From: Lactobacillales bacterium
GTDB taxonomy: Bacteria; Bacillota_I; Bacilli_A; RF39; UBA660
Length of the DNA stretch: 64,000 nt
Assembly: GCA_015059545.1 (NCBI GenBank)
Contig: SVAG01000002.1
Coordinates: 1 to 64,000 of the forward strand
Direction: 5' to 3'
Shown here piece by piece: positions 1 through 6,633 of this stretch (the first letter of the stretch is position 1; every line of letters starts with the position of its first letter). A program made the translations under genes and the position numbers. The notes below the pieces were generated by a model that was given only the letters and a program-made list of their open reading frames with translations, was not told the origin of the DNA and searched no databases.

Positions 1-37
1 AACCACCACCTAGATGCATATTAACACATTAAAAATA

Positions 38-73
38 CTTATACAAATGAACCTTTTACTATTTTTGTATAAG
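38..73. repeat. Inverted repeat at the left window edge
   Basis: Arms CTTATACAAA (38-47) and TTTGTATAAG (64-73) are perfect complements around a 16-nt loop. It may be the end structure of a gene lying to the left of the window; no gene is visible in 1-159. Confidence 0.35.
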
Positions 74-76
74 AAA

Positions 77-112
77 AAACAACAGATATTTTTTATCTGT
101 TGTTTATATTTT
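77..112 (-). terminator. Terminator of the Rnf operon
   Basis: Perfect 12-bp stem (77-88 with 94-105) and a 5-nt loop, with a T-rich run on both sides so that it could work in either direction. It lies about 55 nt past the last Rnf gene. The stretch 106-159 holds no gene. Confidence 0.75.
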
Positions 113-159
113 TAGTTTTCGTTTTTTATTATTTCAATTATTTTAAAATCTATGAAATT

Positions 160-429
160 TTATTTTTTTAAATTTTCTATATATTCTTCCATTTCTTTTA
201 ATTTATCTCCTCTTAGAGGTCTACATTTTTTATAACATTCTATATTATTTAACATTTCTTTAGCCATACCACTACATGAACCATAACCACATGCTCCACA
301 ATTATATCCAGGTAATCTTTTTAAATATTCTTCTTCTTTATCGTCTTTTTTATTTATAAATAAATCTGTAAGAACTAACATAATACCTAATAATAGAGCT
401 ACTGATGTAAGTATTATTATTCCTATCAT
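160..429 (-). CDS. rnfB: Truncated RnfB-like Fe-S membrane protein (89 aa)
   Basis: Electron-entry subunit of the Rnf complex in reduced form. Residues 3-24 are a membrane helix. They are followed by the RnfB-type Fe-S motif LPGYNCGACGYGSC with Cys44, 47 and 52 and then Cys65 and Cys69, the usual single [4Fe-4S] domain. RnfB is normally about 260-330 aa and carries a C-terminal ferredoxin-like domain with two more clusters; that part is absent here. Translation past the stop gives only 15 Cys-free residues before a second stop, so a recent frameshift is not visible. Its ATG overlaps the TGA of the 43-aa gene before it, and AAGGAGG lies 6 nt upstream. It is the last gene of the operon. The family is clear; whether it does the full RnfB job is open. 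Confidence 0.8.
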   Translation of the reverse strand: MIGIIILTSVALLLGIMLVLTDLFINKKDDKEEEYLKRLPGYNCGACGYGSCSGMAKEMLNNIECYKKCRPLRGDKLKEMEEYIENLKK

Positions 430-557
430 TTTCTATCCTCCTTATATAAATTGCATCCCATACAATTTTTGCAATCCCTTTTACATCCATTCTTACTTGT
501 TAAATAAATTGTAAGAATAGCAAGTAAAATTATTAATATAAATGGTATTAATATCAT
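426..557 (-). CDS. 43-aa Cys-rich single-pass membrane protein in the Rnf operon
   Basis: The ATG (557-555) overlaps the rnfA stop as ATGA, and its TGA overlaps the rnfB ATG as ATGA, so it is translationally coupled on both sides. Residues 2-19 form a hydrophobic helix. A basic tail follows with four cysteines, CKRDCKNCMGC (Cys25, 29, 32, 35), spaced C-x3-C-x2-C-x2-C, which could hold an Fe-S cluster or a metal. The topology is like that of FeoB-associated Cys-rich proteins, but the position between rnfA and a shortened rnfB suggests it may replace part of the missing RnfB ferredoxin region. I do not recognise it as a named family. The reading frame and coupling are directly visible; the role is inferred. 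Confidence 0.75.
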   Translation of the reverse strand: MILIPFILIILLAILTIYLTSKNGCKRDCKNCMGCNLYKEDRK

Positions 558-1117
558 ACATATCTAGAAAATAATAGTGCCATAATAGCTGCAGTTATTA
601 AAGCTATTGGATATCCTTTGAATGGTTCTGGTATACTACTATTATTTATTTTTTCTCTCATACTTGAAAATAAATATATTACTAAAGTAAATCCTAAACT
701 ACTTGATATACTATAAACTAACATTTCTACAAATGTAAAATTATTTGTTATATTAAGAAGTACTATTCCAAGTACAGCACAGTTTGTAGTTATAAGTGGT
801 AAATATATACCTAACATTTTATGTATGGATTTTAAATATCTTTTAAGTAATATTTCTAGTAATTGAACAAATGCCGCAATTACAAGCACAAACAATACTG
901 TTTTTAAATATTCTGTATTAGTTGGTACTAATAAATAATGATATAAAAGGAATGTTATTATGCTTGATAGTGTTACTACAATCATTACTGATAATCCCAT
1001 TGATATAGCACTTTTTCTTGTATTAGAAGTTCCTACAAAAGGACATATTCCTAAGAATTTTGTTAAAATAACATTTTCAGTTAATAAGGCTGTAATAAAT
1101 ATATTAACGAGATTCAC
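554..1117 (-). CDS. rnfA: RnfA membrane subunit
   Basis: Integral-membrane subunit of the Rnf ferredoxin:NAD+ oxidoreductase, about six helices, 187 aa against a usual ~190. RnfA and RnfE form the inverted-topology pair that holds an intramembrane cluster; the conserved motifs ENVILTKFLGICPFVGTS near the N terminus and LPLITTNCAVLG (Cys near residue 113) carry the expected ligands. The start codon is GTG at 1117, with AAAGGAGG lying inside the end of rnfE, so the two genes overlap by 14 nt. The downstream 43-aa gene starts on its stop codon. Assignment is secure from sequence and from gene order. Confidence 0.95.
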   Translation of the reverse strand: MNLVNIFITALLTENVILTKFLGICPFVGTSNTRKSAISMGLSVMIVVTLSSIITFLLYHYLLVPTNTEYLKTVLFVLVIAAFVQLLEILLKRYLKSIHKMLGIYLPLITTNCAVLGIVLLNITNNFTFVEMLVYSISSSLGFTLVIYLFSSMREKINNSSIPEPFKGYPIALITAAIMALLFSRYV

Positions 1118-1742
1118 GTTTTTTACCTCCTTTTATAAAATTGAATAATGCGATTAAAAGTCCTAATGTTAGAAAAGCTCCTGCTGGTGTTGTAAGTATT
1201 TGCATAGGAAATAAAGTGTTATCTTCAAATACTTTATAAACAGCTTTATAACCAGTTAAATTACTTATTGAACTCATTAAAGTTAATCTATTATTTCCAA
1301 ATACTTCTCTAAATAAAGCAATTATCATAAGTACAAATGTATAACCTAATCCTACACCTATAGCATCTTTAAAACTTGTTCTAATATTAGATTTAGATGC
1401 GACTGATAAAGCTCTACCTAATACTATACAGTTTACTACTATTAAAGGTAGATATATACCAAGTACATCATATAATGGTTTTACATAATGTTCTAATAAT
1501 AGTTCAAGGATTGTAACAAATGTAGCTATTATAAGTATATATACTGGTACTTCTACATTTTTAGGTACAATTTTTTTTATTAGTGATACTGTTATATTTG
1601 AAAATACAAGTACTATTATTACACATATACCCATAAGATAAGCATTTTCAAATTTTGTTGTAACTGCAAGTGTTGAACAAAGTCCTAATAATAATACTAA
1701 TACCGGATTTTCTTTGAATATACCGTTTAATATTGTTTTCAT
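1104..1742 (-). CDS. rnfE: RnfE membrane subunit
   Basis: Paralogue of RnfA, 212 aa, about six membrane helices. The motif ENPVLVLLLGLCSTLAVTTKFEN near the N terminus and YLPLIVVNCIVLGRAL in the middle are the RnfE counterparts of the RnfA cluster-binding segments. It sits in the membrane core that couples electron flow to Na+ or H+ transport. A strong AAAGGAG precedes the ATG, and the 29-aa ORF x lies directly upstream. The C terminus is basic (KGGKKRESR) and overlaps the GTG start of rnfA. Confidence 0.94.
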   Translation of the reverse strand: MKTILNGIFKENPVLVLLLGLCSTLAVTTKFENAYLMGICVIIVLVFSNITVSLIKKIVPKNVEVPVYILIIATFVTILELLLEHYVKPLYDVLGIYLPLIVVNCIVLGRALSVASKSNIRTSFKDAIGVGLGYTFVLMIIALFREVFGNNRLTLMSSISNLTGYKAVYKVFEDNTLFPMQILTTPAGAFLTLGLLIALFNFIKGGKKRESR

Positions 1743-1755
1743 TATTTACTCCTTT

Positions 1756-1845
1756 CTAACCTATCATAGTTCTTACTATAACTAGTAATATAGAACAGAT
1801 TAAAGCTGTTACTGTTAAAACAATTATTCCACTATATTTTTTCAT
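1756..1845 (-). CDS. 29-aa single-helix membrane micro-protein between rnfD-G and rnfE
   Basis: Small ORF of 29 codons plus TAG. It starts 1 nt after the stop of the RnfD-RnfG gene, with GGAGAG in the end of that gene as ribosome site, and ends 13 nt before the rnfE start. Two Lys at the N terminus are followed by a single hydrophobic helix (GIIVLTVTALICSILLVIV) and a short Arg-containing tail. It resembles the N-terminal anchor helix of RnfG, which is missing as a separate gene because the RnfG domain is fused to RnfD. It may be a leftover RnfG anchor kept as a subunit, or an unrelated small subunit. No named family recognised. Confidence 0.65.
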   Translation of the reverse strand: MKKYSGIIVLTVTALICSILLVIVRTMIG

Positions 1846-1846
1846 A

Positions 1847-3262
1847 TTATCTCTCCATATCTGTTAATACATTATTAACTAATTTCTTTAATGCACTTGA
1901 TGAAATAGTTGCTCCTGATACAGTATCAACTTCTTCTATATTTTCTTGATTATTTATTAATTTATTTATGTAATTAGAATCTTCTACTAATTTATAATAA
2001 GATGGTGTTTCATTATGTTCTAATATTTCTATATTTGTTATTTTAGCATTAGTTATATATAATTTAGCTTTTATTGGCCCACCATTACCTTTTTGTGTAG
2101 CTATATAATAATTATCTGTTTTTTCTATAATATTAAAATTAGTATCAGTTTGTTCTTTATTATATTTATTTCCTATATTTATACTTATACCTACTATTAA
2201 AGCTATACATATTAATAAAGGTATTATTATTTTATCAATAGCAATTTTACTACTTGAACCTATTTTATCTAACAACATTACAAACATATTCATTGTAAGT
2301 ATTGATGTTAAAACTCCTTCTGGAGCACTTGTATTAAATCTAAACAGAACTGTAAGTATTCCTAAAAATAAAGCATATATAATTTGTCCTACACTTGTTG
2401 TTGGACTAGTTACTGGATCTGTTGCCATAAAGACTGCTCCAAATAATAATCCTCCACTTAATATATGGAATAATGGATACCAAATACCAAAATCATTTAT
2501 ACTACCAATTATGTATGTCATTATAAATACGGTTCCTACATATATAACTGGTATTTTCCATTTTATTACTCTTTTAAACATTAAATAGAAGAATGCTAAT
2601 ATAATTAAGAATGAACATGTTTCTCCTACACTACCTGGTACCATACCAAAAAAGAAATCTTCTAGTGTTCCATATGGTTCTACTAATGTTTCATAACTTC
2701 CTATTCCTTCTTGTAATTTAACATTTGTAAGTGGTGTAGCACTCCCTATTGTATCTAATTCATATTTATTTATATATCCACCATTTGTATTTATTATAGA
2801 TGAATATGTACTTACTACAAACAAACATCCTATTAATGCGGGATTAAATATATTTTTACCAAATCCACCATATATCATTTTTCCTATTATAGTTGCTACG
2901 AAACAACCAAATACTAATATTTCTAATGGTGTATTAAGTGGTAATACTAAACTTACAAAAAGTCCTGGTATTAAGCTAAATGAATTTTTTATGTAATTAA
3001 TTAATTCATTTTTTCTTTTCTTTAAAAAGATATATGCATATAGTGTTTCTACTATAAATGTTGTTATTGTTCCTATAAAAACAAATATTAATGGATAAAA
3101 CATTCCATAAAGATCAGTTTTATCATTTAAATATAAAACTATACCATTTTTATAAAAAGAAAATAATATAATTGGTATTAATGCGATTAATAAATTATTC
3201 ATTATTTTATGTGTACTATTTTTGCTTTTTACAAATGGACCTTTTAATATATTAAATTTCAT
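1847..3262 (-). CDS. rnfD: RnfD-RnfG fusion protein
   Basis: 471-aa fusion of two Rnf subunits that are normally separate. Residues 1-360 are RnfD: about eight to ten membrane helices, with the flavinylation-type motif GSATPLT near residues 173-179. A last helix (~357-373) leads into a C-terminal FMN_bind domain of RnfG type (~385-471) with the covalent-flavin motif DTVSGATISS (~446-455). Both FMN attachment threonines are therefore on one chain. The RnfG part is short, about 90 residues. It starts on the rnfC stop (TAATG) with GGTGAAA as ribosome site. No ApbE flavin transferase is in the window. The fusion is uninterrupted in frame. Confidence 0.92.
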   Translation of the reverse strand: MKFNILKGPFVKSKNSTHKIMNNLLIALIPIILFSFYKNGIVLYLNDKTDLYGMFYPLIFVFIGTITTFIVETLYAYIFLKKRKNELINYIKNSFSLIPGLFVSLVLPLNTPLEILVFGCFVATIIGKMIYGGFGKNIFNPALIGCLFVVSTYSSIINTNGGYINKYELDTIGSATPLTNVKLQEGIGSYETLVEPYGTLEDFFFGMVPGSVGETCSFLIILAFFYLMFKRVIKWKIPVIYVGTVFIMTYIIGSINDFGIWYPLFHILSGGLLFGAVFMATDPVTSPTTSVGQIIYALFLGILTVLFRFNTSAPEGVLTSILTMNMFVMLLDKIGSSSKIAIDKIIIPLLICIALIVGISINIGNKYNKEQTDTNFNIIEKTDNYYIATQKGNGGPIKAKLYITNAKITNIEILEHNETPSYYKLVEDSNYINKLINNQENIEEVDTVSGATISSSALKKLVNNVLTDMER

Positions 3263-4485
3263 TATTTCACCTTTTTCTTAGCTTTTCTTAAATATTCTCT
3301 TAAATTTATTTTTGAAGGACATATAAATGAACATATACCACATTCTATACATCTACCTACATTAAGTCTTTTTAGTTCATCCTTATCATTTATATTATCT
3401 TTTACTAAAACAGGACATATTTTAGCTGGACAATTATCACTACATTTACCACATCTTAAACAAGTTATAGCATCTTCTTCTTTTACATCTTTTAAAGCAA
3501 TTACAGAATTTAAATTATTAGATATTATAAATTCATCACTAGATACAGATTCTCCCATCATAGGTCCACCTGTAATAAGGGTTATTTCATCATTATTATA
3601 ATCTTTAAATACTTCTTTTAATTCTTTAAATTCTGTTCCTATTTTAACTTTTACATTAGTAGAATTTTTAAAATCACCTGATAAAGTTACTACTTTTTCT
3701 ATTAATGGTTTATTAAATTTTAATGATTCATATATAGCATATATAGTAGATACATTACTTACAATGATATTTTTTTCTATTGGTAATTTTTTATAATCTG
3801 TATGTTTTATATATCTAACTAATGATTTTTCCCATCCCATTGGATATAAATTAGGTACTTCTACTAATTTAATATTATTATTTTTTCTAGTAAATGGAAT
3901 AACTTTTTCTTTTAATAACCTATTTCCTACTTTAATAGCAATAATTATTTCATCTAGTTTATATATTTTATTTATTATTTTTAGTGCTTCTACTACTTCT
4001 TTAGTATGATTAAATAAATTATTGTAATCTGCTGTTATATATGGTTCACATTCTACAGCATTTATAATTAATGTTTTTGCTTCATCTGTATTATATTTTA
4101 TATATGTAGGAAATCCAGCTCCACCAAGTCCTACTATTCCGTTATTTTTTAAATTTTCTATAAATTCATCTTTAGTTATTTTTTTGATATCTTGTTCTTT
4201 ATATTTTTCTTTTTCTTTAAAATCATTTTCTATTTTAAGAAATTTACATTTTTTATTTTGATAATCTAACTTTTCTACAATATCTACAATTTTTCCACTT
4301 ACACTACTATGTATAAACGTATCAAATTTAGTTTTTAATATTTTTTCACCTTTTAATACTTTATCATCTACTTCTTTTAACATTTCATTTTCATCTATTT
4401 TAAAATAAACATATTTTGGATTCAAATATTCTTCTATTTTATTCATTGTTTGTTTTTTGCATTTAGTAAGTCTTATTCCCATCAT
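3262..4485 (-). CDS. rnfC: RnfC, NADH-binding Fe-S subunit
   Basis: Peripheral subunit that passes electrons to NAD+. The motif GLGGAGFPTYIK (about residue 120 from the chosen start) is the NuoF/RnfC nucleotide-FMN fold, and two C-terminal cluster motifs, CLRCGKCSDNCP and CIECGICSFICP, bind two [4Fe-4S] centres. I place the start at 4485 (407 aa, slightly short for RnfC) because GGTGAT lies 6 nt upstream. A longer in-frame start at 4533 would run through the candidate promoter. It is the first gene of the operon. RnfD-G starts on its stop codon. Confidence 0.93.
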   Translation of the reverse strand: MMGIRLTKCKKQTMNKIEEYLNPKYVYFKIDENEMLKEVDDKVLKGEKILKTKFDTFIHSSVSGKIVDIVEKLDYQNKKCKFLKIENDFKEKEKYKEQDIKKITKDEFIENLKNNGIVGLGGAGFPTYIKYNTDEAKTLIINAVECEPYITADYNNLFNHTKEVVEALKIINKIYKLDEIIIAIKVGNRLLKEKVIPFTRKNNNIKLVEVPNLYPMGWEKSLVRYIKHTDYKKLPIEKNIIVSNVSTIYAIYESLKFNKPLIEKVVTLSGDFKNSTNVKVKIGTEFKELKEVFKDYNNDEITLITGGPMMGESVSSDEFIISNNLNSVIALKDVKEEDAITCLRCGKCSDNCPAKICPVLVKDNINDKDELKRLNVGRCIECGICSFICPSKINLREYLRKAKKKVK

Positions 4486-4503
4486 ATAATTATCACCATA
4501 ATA

Positions 4504-4533
4504 ATTATACTCTAAATATACTATAAAAATCAA
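4504..4533 (-). promoter_or_regulatory. Candidate promoter of the Rnf operon
   Basis: TTGATT (4533-4528) and TATAAT (4509-4504) with an 18-nt spacer, about 19 nt before the rnfC ATG at 4485. The leader would be only about 12 nt long. It supports the shorter rnfC start. Confidence 0.55.
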
Positions 4534-4544
4534 TTAAAGAAAGT

Positions 4545-4573
4545 AAAATAAAAAAATAGTTTTTCAACTATTT
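4545..4573 (-). terminator. Terminator after the fibre operon lipoprotein
   Basis: Stem AAATAGTT/AACTATTT (4554-4561, 4566-4573) with a 4-nt loop and a T-rich run on the minus strand. The TAG stop of the lipoprotein lies in the stem. A near-identical 23-nt copy stands at 11682-11704 at the other end of the operon. Confidence 0.8.
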
Positions 4574-4975
4574 TAATATTTCATATTCAACTTTATGTGC
4601 TTTATCTAAATTCATATCTACATTACTTGTTATTTCTCTTGTTTCTCCTGCTGGTACTACTCCTCCTACATATCCTTGTAGCGTTACTATTGTATTTCCT
4701 TCTTTATCTTTTACATATATGTTAAATATTCTTACTTCTTTATCTTCTTTTGTTGGATTTGTTACTGCTGTTACTAATGTTGCTCCATTTTTTGTTGATA
4801 CTAATGATGTGTTTGTTAATTTTAATCCTTCTACTTCTTTATCTTCTATTACACCTTCATTTGTGTTATATGTTTTCTTTTCTTCTTTTGGTTCTTCTTT
4901 TTTATTACATCCACATCCTGTTATTATTCCTACACTTAATAACATTACTAAACTTATTATTATTTTCTTTTTCAT
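4568..4975 (-). CDS. Secreted lipoprotein (FxLYD-like)
   Basis: 135 aa. A lipoprotein signal peptide ends in the lipobox IITGC (Cys21), followed by a charged Lys/Glu linker (~24-45) and a beta-rich domain (~48-135) with the pattern of FxLYD or DUF-type extracellular Ig-like domains (TNTSLVSTKNGATLVTAV, then GYVGGVVPAGETREI). Expected to be lipid-anchored on the outer face of the membrane. It is the last gene of the fibre operon, 20 nt after the preceding fibre gene, with AAAGAGGT as ribosome site. A role in anchoring or assembling the fibre proteins is inferred from position only. Confidence 0.7.
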   Translation of the reverse strand: MKKKIIISLVMLLSVGIITGCGCNKKEEPKEEKKTYNTNEGVIEDKEVEGLKLTNTSLVSTKNGATLVTAVTNPTKEDKEVRIFNIYVKDKEGNTIVTLQGYVGGVVPAGETREITSNVDMNLDKAHKVEYEILK

Positions 4976-4995
4976 TTTATTACCTCTTTTCTTTT

Positions 4996-5802
4996 TTAAG
5001 CTGTTCTTTTGTACATATAAACTGTTATGTATGAATCTAGTATACTAAATGATGAGCCACTTCCTGTACTTCCTGAGTTAGAAGTTGAAGCTGCTCCTGT
5101 AGTCATTGCTGGTACTGTATGTGTATGAGCCCCACTTGATGATATTGAAAATGATGGAACTGAAATACTTCCAGTTACACTATGTGAGTGTGCACCAGCT
5201 GATGCAATGACTTGATTTTTTTTATTGTGTCCATTCCACCATCCAGAATTAGCTTTTATAAGATATCCAGCTGTATATATAGCTGTATCTGAATAATTAA
5301 CTAAAGCTGTACCTCCTACATCAAATGAATGACTATGCCCTCCAGCTGAACCAGAAGTAACCGATATTCCAGATACTGTTTTTGCAGATGTTGAATGAGT
5401 ATGAGCTCCACTTGATGATATTGTTGTAGCTGGTGTTGCATGTGTATGACTTATAGTATGTGTATGTGATGGTAAATGTGAAGTTGTTAATGTTACAGTA
5501 CTTGCACCTCCTGTTGAAGATGCAGTCCCTGTTGTTCCTCTTAAAGTTCTATTTGTTCCATATGCTTCCCATGTACCTCCATATTTAGTTGCTATTTTCG
5601 CTGCTGTATTTTCATCACTAGATGTTGTTATATAAATACTTCCTATAGGATAATTTTTTAAAAAAACATTTTTCTCTATATTATTTAATTTAGATATTAT
5701 AGTATCTATTTCTGCTTCTATTTCTGAATCAGCAAATACTATTAATGGAATATTAAATATTAATATTGTCAAAAAGTATAAAATTATATTTTTTATTTTC
5801 AT
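4996..5802 (-). CDS. Secreted phage tail-collar/fibre-tip protein A
   Basis: 268 aa. A signal peptide (hydrophobic 4-23, likely cleaved after FA at ~24) is followed by a short amphipathic helix (~28-47, possible coiled coil). The rest (~50-268) is a phage tail-collar/short-tail-fibre domain: YPIGSIYIT, GGTWEAYG, LRGTTGT, LPSHTH and four G-x-H-x-H blocks such as SGAHTHS, ending in YITVYMYKR. In T4 gp12 and related tips, H-x-H pairs bind metal along a trimer axis. Flanks are nearly identical to the next two genes, but the inner stretch (~145-200) is different. No other phage genes are near. Probably a surface-exposed, trimeric binding protein. Confidence 0.8.
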   Translation of the reverse strand: MKIKNIILYFLTILIFNIPLIVFADSEIEAEIDTIISKLNNIEKNVFLKNYPIGSIYITTSSDENTAAKIATKYGGTWEAYGTNRTLRGTTGTASSTGGASTVTLTTSHLPSHTHTISHTHATPATTISSSGAHTHSTSAKTVSGISVTSGSAGGHSHSFDVGGTALVNYSDTAIYTAGYLIKANSGWWNGHNKKNQVIASAGAHSHSVTGSISVPSFSISSSGAHTHTVPAMTTGAASTSNSGSTGSGSSFSILDSYITVYMYKRTA

Positions 5803-5812
5803 ACTTACTCTC

Positions 5813-6619
5813 CTAACTAACTCTTTTATACATGTATACTGTTATGTATGGGTCTAGCACGCTAAATGAACCTCCACTTCCTGTACTTCCCGAATTACTA
5901 GTAGAAGCTGCTCCTGTAGTCATTGCAGGTACTGTATGTGTATGAGCTCCGCTCGATGATATACTAAGCGCTGGTATTGTAACAGAACCAGTTACACTAT
6001 GAGTATGAGCTCCAGCCGATGAAATACTGGCATTTGATTTATTTGCACCTAACCAAAACGAATATGAATCTGTCGTTCCTTGAAACCCATAAGCATAACT
6101 TAAAAATGTAGTGTTAGCTCCAACTATGATTATTGTTCCACCTTCTGAATATGAATGAGTATGAGCTCCTGCTGATGCTAACTTTAATGAACTAAGAGAT
6201 AAATTTTTGGCAGCAGCAGAATGAGTATGAGCTCCACTTGATGATATTGTTGTAGCTGGTGTTGCATGTGTATGACTTATACTATGTGTATGCGATGGTA
6301 AATGTGAAGTTGTTAATGTTACAGTATTTGCACCTCCTGTTGAAGATACAGTCCCTGTTGTTCCTCTTAAAACTCTATTTGTTCCATATGCTTCCCATGT
6401 ACCTCCATACTTAGTTGCTATTTTCGCTGCTGTATTTTCATCACTAGATGTTGTTATATAAATACTTCCTATAGGATGATTGTTTAAAAATAAATTATCA
6501 TCTAATGTTTCTATTTTAGAAAGTAAACTATCATAATTAGCCTTAATCGTTTCGAGCGATAATACAGAAAATGGAAAGCATAAGATTAAAATAACTATTA
6601 ATTTAAAAAATTTTTTCAT
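5813..6619 (-). CDS. Secreted phage tail-collar/fibre-tip protein B
   Basis: 268 aa, same architecture as its downstream neighbour: signal peptide (~1-21), short helix (~25-46), then the tail-collar fold with HPIGSIYIT, LRGTTGT, LPSHTHSISHTH, repeated SGAHTHS blocks and the C-terminal DPYITVYMYKR. The first 65 residues of the collar and the last ~60 match proteins A and C almost perfectly, while the central part (~150-200, with an aromatic segment YSFWLG) does not. It has AAAGGAGG upstream, lies 14 nt after the giant prepilin gene and 10 nt before protein A, and so is co-transcribed with both. Confidence 0.8.
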   Translation of the reverse strand: MKKFFKLIVILILCFPFSVLSLETIKANYDSLLSKIETLDDNLFLNNHPIGSIYITTSSDENTAAKIATKYGGTWEAYGTNRVLRGTTGTVSSTGGANTVTLTTSHLPSHTHSISHTHATPATTISSSGAHTHSAAAKNLSLSSLKLASAGAHTHSYSEGGTIIIVGANTTFLSYAYGFQGTTDSYSFWLGANKSNASISSAGAHTHSVTGSVTIPALSISSSGAHTHTVPAMTTGAASTSNSGSTGSGGSFSVLDPYITVYMYKRVS

Positions 6620-6633
6620 TCCTGTACCTCCTT

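Noticed and set aside
100-160. Frameshifted ferredoxin part of rnfB
   Set aside because: The sequence after the stop has no Cys motifs, and the space before the terminator is too short.
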